DNA from: Oxalobacteraceae bacterium UBA5157
GTDB lineage: Bacteria > Pseudomonadota > Gammaproteobacteria > Burkholderiales > Burkholderiaceae_D
Length of the DNA: 11,147 nt
NCBI GenBank assembly: GCA_002415335.1
Contig: DHXL01000308.1
Location: 1,906-13,052 of the forward strand
Direction of reading: 5' to 3'
The notes beneath the pieces are model-generated. The model had not been told where the DNA came from. It searched no databases and saw only the letters and a program-made list of their open reading frames with translations. The first letter of the stretch is position 1. The number at the start of each line of letters is the position of its first letter. Below, piece by piece: positions 1-7,062 of this stretch. A program made the translations under genes and the position numbers.

Positions 1-2162
1 CCGGCGGCCAGCGCCGCGCCGACCTGGCCGGTGAAGATGGCAAGCGGGAAATTCCACGGGCTGATGCACGTGACCGGACCCAAGGCCAGCGCGTTGGACG
101 TGTTGCGGACTTGCGCGCCGTAGTAGCGCAAGAAATCGACCGCTTCGCGCACTTCGGCAATCGCATTCGGCAGCGACTTGCCCGCTTCCCGGATCGCCAG
201 CGCCATCAATTCGACCTGATGGGTTTCAAACAAATCGGCGGCGCGATTGAGCGCGTCGGCGCGCAGCGACGGTTCGGTGGTTTGCCAATCCATCGCAAAA
301 GCGTCGGCACTCGATAGCGCTGCCTCGACATCGGCCGCACTGGCCTCGACGACTTGGCCAACCAACTCGTCGAGGCGCGCGGGATTGGACACCGCTTGCG
401 GCGCCACCTCGCTGCTGAGCGGGCCATCGATCAACGGCGCGGCATGCCAGCTGCGCGGTTCGGACAACGCACCGGACAACGAATCGGACAATGCACGCAG
501 CACGTCCTCGTTGGCGAGATCGAGGCCGGCGGAATTCTTGCGCTCATGCCCGAACATAGCGGACGGTAAAGCGATACCGGGATGCGGTGCGCCGCCCTGC
601 TGGCGCGCCGCTTCAAACGGATCCATGATCAGCGACTCGATCGAAATGTTTTCATCGACAATCTGATTCACGAACGATGAGTTCGCGCCGTTTTCCAGCA
701 GGCGCCGCACCAGATACGCGAGCAGCGTTTCGTGCGGGCCGACCGGTGCGTAAATGCGGCATGGCTGTCCCAGATTGCCGGCGCCGACGACCTGATCGTA
801 CAAGGTCTCGCCCATGCCGTGCAGGCACTGGAATTCGTAATCGCTGATGCCGTCGCGTTTCGCCCACGTGTAAATGACGGCCAGCGTTTGCGCGTTGTGC
901 GTGGCAAATTGCGGATAGATCATGCCCGTCGCGCTCAGCAGCTTCTGCGCGCAGACGAGGTAGGACACATCGGTGTAGACCTTGCGCGTGTAGACCGGAT
1001 AGCCGCTCATGCCGTCCACCTGGGCGCGCTTGATTTCAGAGTCCCAATAGGCGCCTTTCACCAGCCGCACCATGAACTTGCGGCCACTGCGTCGCGCCAG
1101 GTCGATCAGATAATCGATCACGAACGGGCAGCGCTTCTGATACGCCTGCACCACAAAACCGATGCCGTCAAAACCGGCCAGCTCGGGATCGAAGGCCATG
1201 GCTTCCATCAGGTCGAGCGACAATTCCAGACGATCGACTTCTTCGGCATCGATGTTCAGGCTGATATCGTATTTCTTTGCCAGCAGCACCAGCGCCCTCA
1301 CGCGCGGCAGCAACTCTTGCATCACGCGTGTCCGCTGAGCCCGGCAGTAGCGCGGATGCAGCGCCGATAACTTGACGGAAATTCCTGGGCCCTGCCGGAT
1401 GCCGCGGCCGTTCGATGCGTTGCCGATGGCGTGAATCGCGGTTTCGTAGGAGGCGTAGTAGACGGCCGCATCGGCTTCGGTCAGCGCCGCTTCACCCAGC
1501 ATGTCGTACGAGTAGCGGTAGCCGCGCGCTTCATTGTCGCGGCTGTTCTTGAGCGCTTCCGCGATCGTCTGGCCCGTGACAAACTGGTTGCCGAGCATGC
1601 GCATGGCGAGATCGACGCCCTTGCGGATCAGCGGCTCGCCGCCCTTGGCGATCAGTTTCGACAAGGCCGACCCGAGGCTGTTTTCACTGCTGGTGCTGAC
1701 CAGTTTGCCCGTGATCAGCAAGCCCCAGGTGGCAGCGTTGACGAACAGCGACGGCGATTCGCCCAAGTGCTTGCGCCAGTCGCCCTTGCTGATCTTGTCC
1801 GCGATCAGGCGGTCGGCCGTGTGGCTATCGGGAACGCGCAACAGCGCTTCGGCCAGGCACATCAATGCCACGCCTTCTTCCGACGATAAGGAAAACTCAT
1901 GCATCAAGGCATCCACGCCCGATGCGCGCGTGCGTTTCTCTCGCACCGCCGACACCAGTTTGTAGGCCAGCGCTTGCGCTTCCTGGCTGGACGCCGCACG
2001 GCCGTCCTTGACTTGTCCCAGCAGCCACTGGACCGCCGTGGATTCATCACGGCGGTAGGCTGCGGTGATGGCCGCGCGCGCGGGAATCGGATCGTGCAGG
2101 ATTTCGGCCTGGAGCGCAGCAAATGGAATAAGGGACGAGTCGAGAGGGGCAGCAGGATGCAT
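1..2162 (-). CDS. putA: Bifunctional proline dehydrogenase / L-glutamate-gamma-semialdehyde dehydrogenase PutA (partial, N-terminal two-thirds)
   Basis: PutA oxidises proline to glutamate in two steps: an FAD-dependent proline dehydrogenase feeding electrons to quinone at the membrane, then an NAD-dependent aldehyde dehydrogenase. Reading the minus strand from the ATG at 2162 gives about 720 residues, open to the window edge. Visible blocks are a helical arm domain (about residues 20-150, including SLSSEEGVALMCLAEALLR and SPSLFVNAATWGLL) and the PRODH barrel (GEPLIRKGVD, LSALHPRY, IDAEEVDRLE, RLVKGAYWDSEIKRAQ near 367). The PRODH helix YLVRRLLENGANSS near 483-496 carries the proline-binding Arg pair. 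The start of the ALDH domain ends with SPWNFPLAIFTGQ near 703-712. The protein begins where E. coli PutA is already near residue 75, so the N-terminal ribbon-helix-helix DNA-binding domain is missing; the in-frame sequence upstream does not encode one. No good ribosome site precedes 2162. In-frame ATGs at 2186 (weak AGGTG upstream) and 2240 are alternative starts. The C-terminus, including any extra C-terminal domain, is outside the window. Confidence 0.96.
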   Translation of the reverse strand, partial: MHPAAPLDSSLIPFAALQAEILHDPIPARAAITAAYRRDESTAVQWLLGQVKDGRAASSQEAQALAYKLVSAVREKRTRASGVDALMHEFSLSSEEGVALMCLAEALLRVPDSHTADRLIADKISKGDWRKHLGESPSLFVNAATWGLLITGKLVSTSSENSLGSALSKLIAKGGEPLIRKGVDLAMRMLGNQFVTGQTIAEALKNSRDNEARGYRYSYDMLGEAALTEADAAVYYASYETAIHAIGNASNGRGIRQGPGISVKLSALHPRYCRAQRTRVMQELLPRVRALVLLAKKYDISLNIDAEEVDRLELSLDLMEAMAFDPELAGFDGIGFVVQAYQKRCPFVIDYLIDLARRSGRKFMVRLVKGAYWDSEIKRAQVDGMSGYPVYTRKVYTDVSYLVCAQKLLSATGMIYPQFATHNAQTLAVIYTWAKRDGISDYEFQCLHGMGETLYDQVVGAGNLGQPCRIYAPVGPHETLLAYLVRRLLENGANSSFVNQIVDENISIESLIMDPFEAARQQGGAPHPGIALPSAMFGHERKNSAGLDLANEDVLRALSDSLSGALSEPRSWHAAPLIDGPLSSEVAPQAVSNPARLDELVGQVVEASAADVEAALSSADAFAMDWQTTEPSLRADALNRAADLFETHQVELMALAIREAGKSLPNAIAEVREAVDFLRYYGAQVRNTSNALALGPVTCISPWNFPLAIFTGQVGAALAA

Positions 2163-2390
2163 GGAGGGATTCTTTACAAAGATCATTGACGACGAAACAC
2201 CTGGCAATACACGCTGGTCCAACCAGTTCGGCGAGCACATCAAGCGAACGGAATATGATTCGATTGTATGGCTGATTACTATGTATTAATTCTGGTAATT
2301 AGGCAGCAATGCCATATGTTATTTCTTAAAAACTGTAATTCACAAAATAAAAAAATAACAGTGCAGCGGTTCGGCTGCGGGACATGATGG
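2163..2390. other. AT-rich intergenic region upstream of putA
   Basis: No gene is supported here. The stretch 2250-2360 is markedly AT-rich compared with its flanks and lies directly upstream of putA on the minus strand, so it probably holds the putA promoter and regulator sites. On the minus strand a TACAAT-like -10 lies around 2264-2269, but no convincing -35 sits at the right distance. The putA reading frame stays open up to about 2290, which makes the exact start uncertain. Because this PutA has no DNA-binding domain, control by a separate regulator such as an Lrp-type PutR is expected; no such gene lies in the window. Confidence 0.35.
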
Positions 2391-2426
2391 TAAAAAAAGA
2401 ACGGCTGCATGACGCAAGCCGTTCTT
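2391..2426 (-). terminator. Rho-independent terminator of the substrate-binding protein gene
   Basis: A perfect 10-bp inverted repeat, AAGAACGGCT at 2397-2406 and AGCCGTTCTT at 2417-2426, encloses a 10-nt loop. On the minus strand the hairpin is followed by a run of seven T (2398-2392), giving the classical stem plus U-tract. It lies about 37 bp beyond the stop codon of the minus-strand gene ending at 2464, so it should end that transcript and insulate putA from readthrough. Confidence 0.9.
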
Positions 2427-2463
2427 CCTCGCTGCCGGCGGATCAGCCCGCCAGCTTGCGCAA

Positions 2464-3588
2464 TCAGTAGCTGGTCAACGCAACCGGCTGGCCATTTTTG
2501 AATGTAAATATGGTCACTGGCGATTGCTTCATGTCGCCATTGGCATCAAACGCGTAGTTACCGGCCACGCCTTGGTAGGCCATCTTGGCGATTTCGGGCC
2601 CGACTTTGACCGGATCGACCGAATTCGACTTCTGCATCGCTTGCGCAAACAGCATCGTCGCATCATAGAAGGAGGCGGCGTAGACATCGGCATCGTGGTT
2701 GAAGCGCTTCTTGTACTTGGCCTTGAAGGCCGGGCCATTGGCCGCTTTGTCCAGGATCGCGCCGCCTTGCGAGCACAGCACGTTGTCGCCGACTGCATCG
2801 CCGCCGATCTTTCCCATTTCAACCGTGCAAATGGTGTCGCCGCCGAGCAGCTTGGCATTAATGCCGAGTTGCTTCATCTGGCGCGCCATCGGTGCACCTT
2901 GTGGAGCATATCCGCCGAAGAAAATCGCTTCAGGTTTCTTCGACTTCAAGTTGGTCAGGATCGAGGTGAAATCGGTCGATTTGTCGGTGGTGAATTCATG
3001 ACCGACGACTTGCATACCGGACAGTTTCGCCTGCTTCACGAATTCTTCGGCGACGCCCTGGCCGAACGCGGTGCGGTCATCGATCACCGCAACGGTCTTC
3101 AGCTTCAATTCCTTGGCTGCGTACAGCGCCATCTTGGAGCCGAGCTGAGTATCGCTGGCATTTACGCGAAACAAGTTCTTGTACCCTTGGTGCGTGATTT
3201 TCGGGTTCGATGCAACCGTCGCGACGATGACGCCGGCATCGTTGTAGACGCGCGACGCAGGAATCGCGACGCCCGAATTGTAAGGGCCTACCACGAACTT
3301 GACGCCGCTATCGATCAGCTTCTGCGCAACCGTCACACCAGCCTTCGGATCGGCCTGGTCATCTTCGGACATCAGTTCGAACTTGACCTTCTTGCCGCCG
3401 ACCGTGATCGGCTTGGCGTTGAGCTCTTCTATGGCAAGCCGCGCGCCATTTTCGTTATCCTTGCCGGAAAACGATTGGGAGCCGGATAACGGGCCGCTAT
3501 GCCCGATCTTGACGACCGTCTCTTGAGCCGTGGCTATCCCTACGACGCCCAGCAGCGCAAGGCCGCCCATGATGTATCTGAAATTCAT
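2464..3588 (-). CDS. Branched-chain amino acid ABC transporter substrate-binding protein (LivJ/LivK type)
   Basis: This is a periplasmic type I solute-binding protein that would deliver an amino acid, classically Leu/Ile/Val, to an inner-membrane ABC importer. The 374-residue length is normal for the family. Residues 1-21 form a signal peptide (hydrophobic core LALLGVVGIA, cleavage expected after ATA before QE). The mature start VVKIGHSGPLSGSQSFSGKD and the segment NGARLAIEELNAK are typical of Peripla_BP_6 proteins, as are VVGPYNSGVAIPAS and VIDDRTAFGQGVAEEF. Cys254 and Cys272 are spaced like the disulfide pair seen in this family. The start is fixed by an AGGAG at 3594-3598, five bases upstream, and a terminator follows at 2391-2426, so the gene is a single transcription unit. 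No LivHMGF permease or ATPase genes flank it, so it presumably serves an importer encoded elsewhere. The ligand cannot be read from sequence; the neighbouring putA makes proline or related amino acids conceivable, which is only inference. Confidence 0.95.
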   Translation of the reverse strand: MNFRYIMGGLALLGVVGIATAQETVVKIGHSGPLSGSQSFSGKDNENGARLAIEELNAKPITVGGKKVKFELMSEDDQADPKAGVTVAQKLIDSGVKFVVGPYNSGVAIPASRVYNDAGVIVATVASNPKITHQGYKNLFRVNASDTQLGSKMALYAAKELKLKTVAVIDDRTAFGQGVAEEFVKQAKLSGMQVVGHEFTTDKSTDFTSILTNLKSKKPEAIFFGGYAPQGAPMARQMKQLGINAKLLGGDTICTVEMGKIGGDAVGDNVLCSQGGAILDKAANGPAFKAKYKKRFNHDADVYAASFYDATMLFAQAMQKSNSVDPVKVGPEIAKMAYQGVAGNYAFDANGDMKQSPVTIFTFKNGQPVALTSY

Positions 3589-3903
3589 TTGATCTCCTGA
3601 GGTGGTTGTGCAGGTGAACCAACCGGTGGTATCCGTGTTCGTCCTGCGCCGTGAAACTCGCGTTTCATGGGACTGAATTATCCTCAGTATTTCGGCAAAT
3701 TATATTGCTATTTAAGGCCTCTATTCTGCAGGTTTGCGATCCATTTTCTTAAAAATCGGGGAATCTAAAAATTTAATTCGGTTTCAAGACTCTCTCCCGC
3801 CGGCTCACGCATTTGGTGGATGCGGGCGAGTCCGAACGGACGCAATTTCCTGCGCATACCGGGTTTTAACTTTAAAATTACCGTTTCCCAACGGGACGGC
3901 CTC
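3589..3903. promoter_or_regulatory. Divergent intergenic region between the binding-protein gene and the CDF transporter gene
   Basis: These 315 bp hold no convincing gene and must carry the promoters of two divergent genes. On the minus strand there is a perfect TATAAT at 3704-3699 in an AT-rich patch (3675-3725), a candidate -10 for the binding-protein gene, without a clear -35. A perfect 6-bp inverted repeat TGAAAC-TCGC-GTTTCA spans 3652-3667, between that -10 and the gene start, and could be an operator or leader hairpin. A short palindrome GTCCG-AA-CGGAC lies around 3828-3841. On the plus side TAAAAT at 3873-3878, just upstream of the CDF start, is a possible -10. All assignments are by eye and tentative. 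Confidence 0.35.
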
Positions 3904-4866
3904 ATGCCACACGACCATCATCACACATCCGATTGCTCGGGCCACGACGCACCTAGCCATGATTCCCATGGTCACGGGCACGTCCACGCGCCCAAGAATT
4001 TCGGACGCGCCTTCCTTGTTGGCGTCTTGCTTAACGGCGGCTTTGTCGTGGCGGAAGTTGTCTATGGCATTCTGGGCAATTCCCTCGCCTTGCTCGCGGA
4101 CGCCGGTCATAACCTGAGCGACGTGTTGGGGTTACTGCTGGCTTGGGGAGCAAGCGTCCTCGTCAAGCGCAGTCCGTCGAAGCGGTTTACTTACGGCTTG
4201 CGCAGCACGTCAATTCTGGCTGCTTTATTCAATGCGATCTTGCTGTTGATTGTCACGGGCGGCATTGCCTGGGAAGCGATTCTGCGTTTTCGGCAACCCG
4301 CCAGCGTGGAGAGCATGACGGTCATCGTCGTGGCCGCCTGCGGCATTGCGGTTAATCTTGGGACCGCACTGATGTTCATGTCGGGGCGCAAGGGCGATCT
4401 TAACGTGCGGGCCGCCTTCAACCATATGGCCGGCGATGCGGCGATCGCCCTGGGCGTCGTCATCGCAGGTTTTGCGATCATGTACACCGGTTGGCAGTGG
4501 CTCGATCCTGCCGTCAGCCTGGCGATTGCCATCCTGGTGGTGATCGGTACCTGGGGCCTGCTGCGCGACACGATCAACCTGACGCTGCACGCCGTTCCCC
4601 ACGGTATTGACCCGGACGAAGTGCGCGGCTATCTTGCCGCGATTGACGGCGTCAGCGAAGTGCATGATCTTCACATCTGGGCCATGAGTACGACTGAAAC
4701 AGCGCTCACCGTCCATCTTCTTTTTCCGCATGGCTATCCAAGCGATAGCGTGCGAAACCAGATATCGGCGGAGCTGCAAAAGCAATTCGAAATATCCCAC
4801 AGCACGATCCAGATTGAAACCGACGCGCAGGTGAAATGTGCGCTCGCCTCGGATCTGGTGGTCTGA
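3904..4866 (+). CDS. Cation diffusion facilitator family transporter (CzcD/ZitB-like, probably Zn2+ export)
   Basis: This is an inner-membrane antiporter expected to export Zn2+ and perhaps Co2+ or Cd2+ in exchange for protons. Starting at the ATG at 3904 it has 320 residues, the usual CDF length. The first 28 residues contain ten histidines, a metal-binding tail common in this subfamily. Six hydrophobic segments follow. Two carry the transport-site signature of Zn-type CDFs: His69 and Asp73 (HNLSD) in the second helix, and His174 and Asp178 (HMAGD) in the fifth. Residues from about 225 onward form the cytoplasmic C-terminal domain, including DPDEVRGYLAAIDGVSEVHDLHIWAMS, of which the LHIW core is typical. 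A longer frame from an ATG at 3820 exists, but the extra 28 residues look like untranslated leader, while the His-rich MPHDHHH start is typical. The gene is convergent with the MocR gene, with 70 bp between. Metal specificity is inferred from family motifs only. Confidence 0.94.
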   Translation: MPHDHHHTSDCSGHDAPSHDSHGHGHVHAPKNFGRAFLVGVLLNGGFVVAEVVYGILGNSLALLADAGHNLSDVLGLLLAWGASVLVKRSPSKRFTYGLRSTSILAALFNAILLLIVTGGIAWEAILRFRQPASVESMTVIVVAACGIAVNLGTALMFMSGRKGDLNVRAAFNHMAGDAAIALGVVIAGFAIMYTGWQWLDPAVSLAIAILVVIGTWGLLRDTINLTLHAVPHGIDPDEVRGYLAAIDGVSEVHDLHIWAMSTTETALTVHLLFPHGYPSDSVRNQISAELQKQFEISHSTIQIETDAQVKCALASDLVV

Positions 4867-4884
4867 TAAAAAACGCCGGGAAGT

Positions 4885-4910
4885 GGTGGCTGCAATCGGT
4901 GGCTGCAATC
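4885..4910. repeat. Perfect tandem duplication of a 13-bp unit
   Basis: GGTGGCTGCAATC occurs twice back to back (4885-4897 and 4898-4910) in the 70-bp gap between the convergent CDF and MocR genes. It is noncoding for both neighbours. It looks like a simple replication-slippage duplication; no hairpin with a T-run is evident in this gap, so I see no obvious terminator for either gene. Confidence 0.85.
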
Positions 4911-4936
4911 GCGCGCGCAGCACCCGCTGCGCCGGA

Positions 4937-6403
4937 CTATGCCGCGAACAGGCGATGCACCGGCGCGATCCGCTGCGGATGCGCGGCAGCCTCATGCACC
5001 ATGGCACCGAGCTTGCGGATTGCGCCCTCGATTTCCGGAGTCCAGGGATTGCCGCAATTGAGCCGAATGTAATTCCGCAGCTTTCCCGATGAAGAGAACA
5101 GCGGTCCCGGCATCAGCGCAATGCGATGGGCGATTGCGCTGCCATGCAAGGCCAGCGCGTCGACTTCCTGTGGCATCTGTATCCACAGCACGAATCCGCC
5201 CTGCGGCTCCGACAGCGAACATTCGGCCGGGAACGATGCGGCGACCGCATCGGACATTTGTGCGATCCTTTGCGACAGCACCCGTCGCATTTTGCGCACC
5301 TGATTGTCATAGCTGCTGCCGCTCATGAAGTCGGCCAGCACCGCCTGGAAAAAATGACCGGTGGCGCCGCTCGACACGGTTTTCAGAAGCGCGACTTCCT
5401 GCGCATGGCGGCCCGCCACGACATAGCCGACGCGCGCCGCCGGGCTAACCGCCTTCGAAAACGACGAACACAGCAAGATGTTTCCCGTCGTGTCATAGGC
5501 CTTGACCGGCCACGGACGTTCGGCGCTGAAGCACAGATCGCCGTACACATCATCCTCGATCAGCGGCACGTCGTGCTGCGCGAGGAGCGCCGCCAGGCGT
5601 CTCTTGTTTTCGTCCGGCATGACGTGGCCGAGCGGGTTATTCGCGTTCGGGATGAACAGGCAGGCATCGACCAGGCCTTCGCGCAGCGCGAGTTCCAGTG
5701 CCTCGATCGATACGCCGGTCTTGGGATGGGTCGGAATCTCCAGTGCCTTCATTCCCAGGCTTTCGATCAGCTGCAGCAGGACGAAGTAGGTCGCCGATTC
5801 GACCGCGATCGTGTCGCCCGCTTTGGCCACGGCGCGCAGGCATAGATTGATCGCTTCGGTGCAAGAGCTGGTCACCACGATTTCGGCCGGATCGAGCTTG
5901 CCCCAATCGATCGAGCGGCGAACGATTTGCCGGATGAACTTCGGTTCATTGGTTTCGACGCAACTGACGCGCGCCAGCAGTGCCGGATCGCGCCGCGCCA
6001 GCGAACTGACCACGCGCTGGATGCGCTTGATCGGCAACAGCTCGTCAGGAGGCCAGGCCGATCCGAGCTGGATGCTGTCGGCCGCTTCGTTGGCCCGCAA
6101 GACGCGCATCAGCAGGTTATTGATGCCGACATAGGCCGGCTCCTTTAGCCGTTCGGAACCGCTCATGTCGACCAGCGTGCGCGCCCTGTGCCGCACGTAG
6201 AATCCCGCTTGCGGCTTGGCGTCGATCAACCCGCGATCTTCCAGCAGGCGCAATGCCTGCATCACGGTACTGATGGACAGGCGCTTCTGCTGCGCCAGAT
6301 GGCGAATCGACGGCAAGCGATCGCCCGGAGCCAGAACCCGGCCGGCGATCAGCGCCCCGAGTTCATTGGCCAGTTGCTCATATAAATTGATTGGGGCAGA
6401 CAT
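4937..6403 (-). CDS. MocR-type transcriptional regulator: GntR winged helix fused to a PLP-dependent aminotransferase domain
   Basis: MocR regulators join an N-terminal GntR DNA-binding domain to a fold-type I aminotransferase-like domain that uses PLP as effector or cofactor. From the ATG at 6403 the protein has 488 residues, standard for the family. Residues about 5-72 form the winged helix (LYEQLANELGALIAGRVLAPGDRLPSIRHLA, then STVMQALRLLEDRGLI). The aminotransferase domain has a TSSCTEAINLCLRA cofactor-phosphate region, NANNPLGH, an EDDVYGDL aspartate motif and CSSFSKAV with the PLP Schiff-base lysine at Lys317. The frame extends upstream to 6517, but those 38 codons overlap the promoter-like palindromic region and have no family likeness, so MSAPINLYEQ is chosen. 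There is no strong ribosome site directly before it (a GGAGG lies about 25 bases upstream). The gene is divergent from the DUF2917 gene; MocR regulators often control the divergent neighbour, so that gene is a candidate target. The effector is unknown. Confidence 0.93.
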   Translation of the reverse strand: MSAPINLYEQLANELGALIAGRVLAPGDRLPSIRHLAQQKRLSISTVMQALRLLEDRGLIDAKPQAGFYVRHRARTLVDMSGSERLKEPAYVGINNLLMRVLRANEAADSIQLGSAWPPDELLPIKRIQRVVSSLARRDPALLARVSCVETNEPKFIRQIVRRSIDWGKLDPAEIVVTSSCTEAINLCLRAVAKAGDTIAVESATYFVLLQLIESLGMKALEIPTHPKTGVSIEALELALREGLVDACLFIPNANNPLGHVMPDENKRRLAALLAQHDVPLIEDDVYGDLCFSAERPWPVKAYDTTGNILLCSSFSKAVSPAARVGYVVAGRHAQEVALLKTVSSGATGHFFQAVLADFMSGSSYDNQVRKMRRVLSQRIAQMSDAVAASFPAECSLSEPQGGFVLWIQMPQEVDALALHGSAIAHRIALMPGPLFSSSGKLRNYIRLNCGNPWTPEIEGAIRKLGAMVHEAAAHPQRIAPVHRLFAA

Positions 6404-6466
6404 CGGTAGATTGTGGAGCAAGCCTGCCTCCGGAGTAAGGTACAGCGGCGGTAGATTTCGACCATA

Positions 6467-6502
6467 ACAGTTTAGTTGAATTGGCACTGTGCCGATTACA
6501 AT
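6467..6502. promoter_or_regulatory. Candidate operator/promoter between the divergent MocR and DUF2917 genes
   Basis: The 177-bp intergenic region contains an odd palindrome GGCAC-T-GTGCC at 6483-6493. Its ACTGT (6486-6490) forms an inverted pair with ACAGT at 6467-6471, 14 bases apart. On the plus strand a TACAAT at 6497-6502 immediately follows the palindrome and could be the -10 of the DUF2917 gene, with TTGAAT at 6476-6481 as a poor -35 at 15-bp spacing. A dimeric regulator binding here would overlap the promoter, as expected for MocR autoregulation and neighbour control. This is pattern reading only. Confidence 0.35.
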
Positions 6503-6580
6503 ATTGGATTGCTGCATCTGTTACGTATTTTGGTCAGCGCGTATTCTATGTCCATGGTGAAACCAGGCAGGAGAGGAACA

Positions 6581-6958
6581 ATGAAACCCAGATTACTGAA
6601 ATCTTCCAGCAAGCAGCTTGACTTTGCGTTGTCCGAGGACTATCCCCTGCGCTTTTCCAAGGCCAGGGGACGGCGTATCGAATGCGTGTCCGGGATCGTC
6701 TGGATCACCGTCTACAACGAGCTTGCGGACTTCATGCTGAAGCCGGGCGAGGTCTTCATCGTGCCGAATAACGGACTGACCCTGATTGAGGCGATCGGTT
6801 ACTGCCACGTGCGGATCGATTTGCCGGGGCTGCTGAATCACGTGCTGCATCGCCTGCTGGCATTGGGCGGTTGGGATCGCGTCGCGCGCGGGCTGGCGAG
6901 ACTGCGCGCCCTGGGATCGCTGGCGCCGTGGATGCGGCCAGGGAGTGGCGGCCGTTGA
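6581..6958 (+). CDS. DUF2917 domain-containing protein
   Basis: This small soluble protein of 125 residues has unknown function. The segment RRIECVSGIVWITVYNEL, followed by ADFMLKPGEVFIVPNNGLTLIEAI, matches the DUF2917 pattern: an IxxxxGxVWIT strand, then a D-x3-LxPGE turn and a hydrophobic strand with a conserved glycine. The pattern resembles one small cupin-like beta fold. No signal peptide or membrane helix is apparent. The C-terminal tail (after about residue 88) is rich in Arg, Leu and Gly and less family-like. An AGGAGAGG at 6569-6576, five bases before the ATG at 6581, fixes the start; the frame extends upstream to a TTG at 6476 but that part is promoter. The gene faces away from the MocR regulator gene and may be its target. 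The family assignment is from memory of the motif pattern. Confidence 0.85.
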   Translation: MKPRLLKSSSKQLDFALSEDYPLRFSKARGRRIECVSGIVWITVYNELADFMLKPGEVFIVPNNGLTLIEAIGYCHVRIDLPGLLNHVLHRLLALGGWDRVARGLARLRALGSLAPWMRPGSGGR

Positions 6959-7062
6959 GATGCCGGTGCATCGTCGAACACGCCGGCGAACCCGAGTAGG
7001 TAGTCGCGCTGGTTTTGCAGAGACTTGCGCACCGGGCGGATGCAGCGCGGATTCTCGCGGGG
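6959..7062 (-). pseudogene. Possible remnant of a transposase-like gene
   Basis: Between the DUF2917 stop and the LysR stop, the minus strand directly after the LysR TGA reads on in the same frame through a protein-like stretch. It contains ENPRCIRPVRKSL, then QNQRDYLLGFAGVFDDAPA, with sensible codon use and no start codon of its own except an internal GTG. It resembles, loosely and from memory, an internal helix of some transposases (pattern VRxxLxNQRDxLLxFAxVLD), but it has no intact ends and runs into the DUF2917 gene. It could instead be chance open sequence. Treat as a decayed fragment of unknown origin. Confidence 0.25.

Noticed and set aside
732..1370. Plus-strand open frames across the putA region
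   Set aside because: The minus strand encodes PutA with continuous conserved motifs; the plus frames are shadows.
2524..3489. Long plus-strand open frame of 321 codons
   Set aside because: It is antisense to the clearly recognisable binding-protein gene, has Arg/His/Asp-rich shadow composition and no family likeness.
3820..3903. N-terminal extension of the CDF transporter from an upstream ATG
   Set aside because: The extra 28 residues have no family likeness and cover promoter-like sequence; the His-rich start at 3904 is typical.
4867..4936. Bidirectional terminator between the convergent CDF and MocR genes
   Set aside because: Only the A-run after the CDF stop is suggestive; no stem of useful length pairs next to it.
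6404..6517. N-terminal extension of the MocR regulator
   Set aside because: These codons overlap the palindromic intergenic region and lie before the usual start of a GntR domain.
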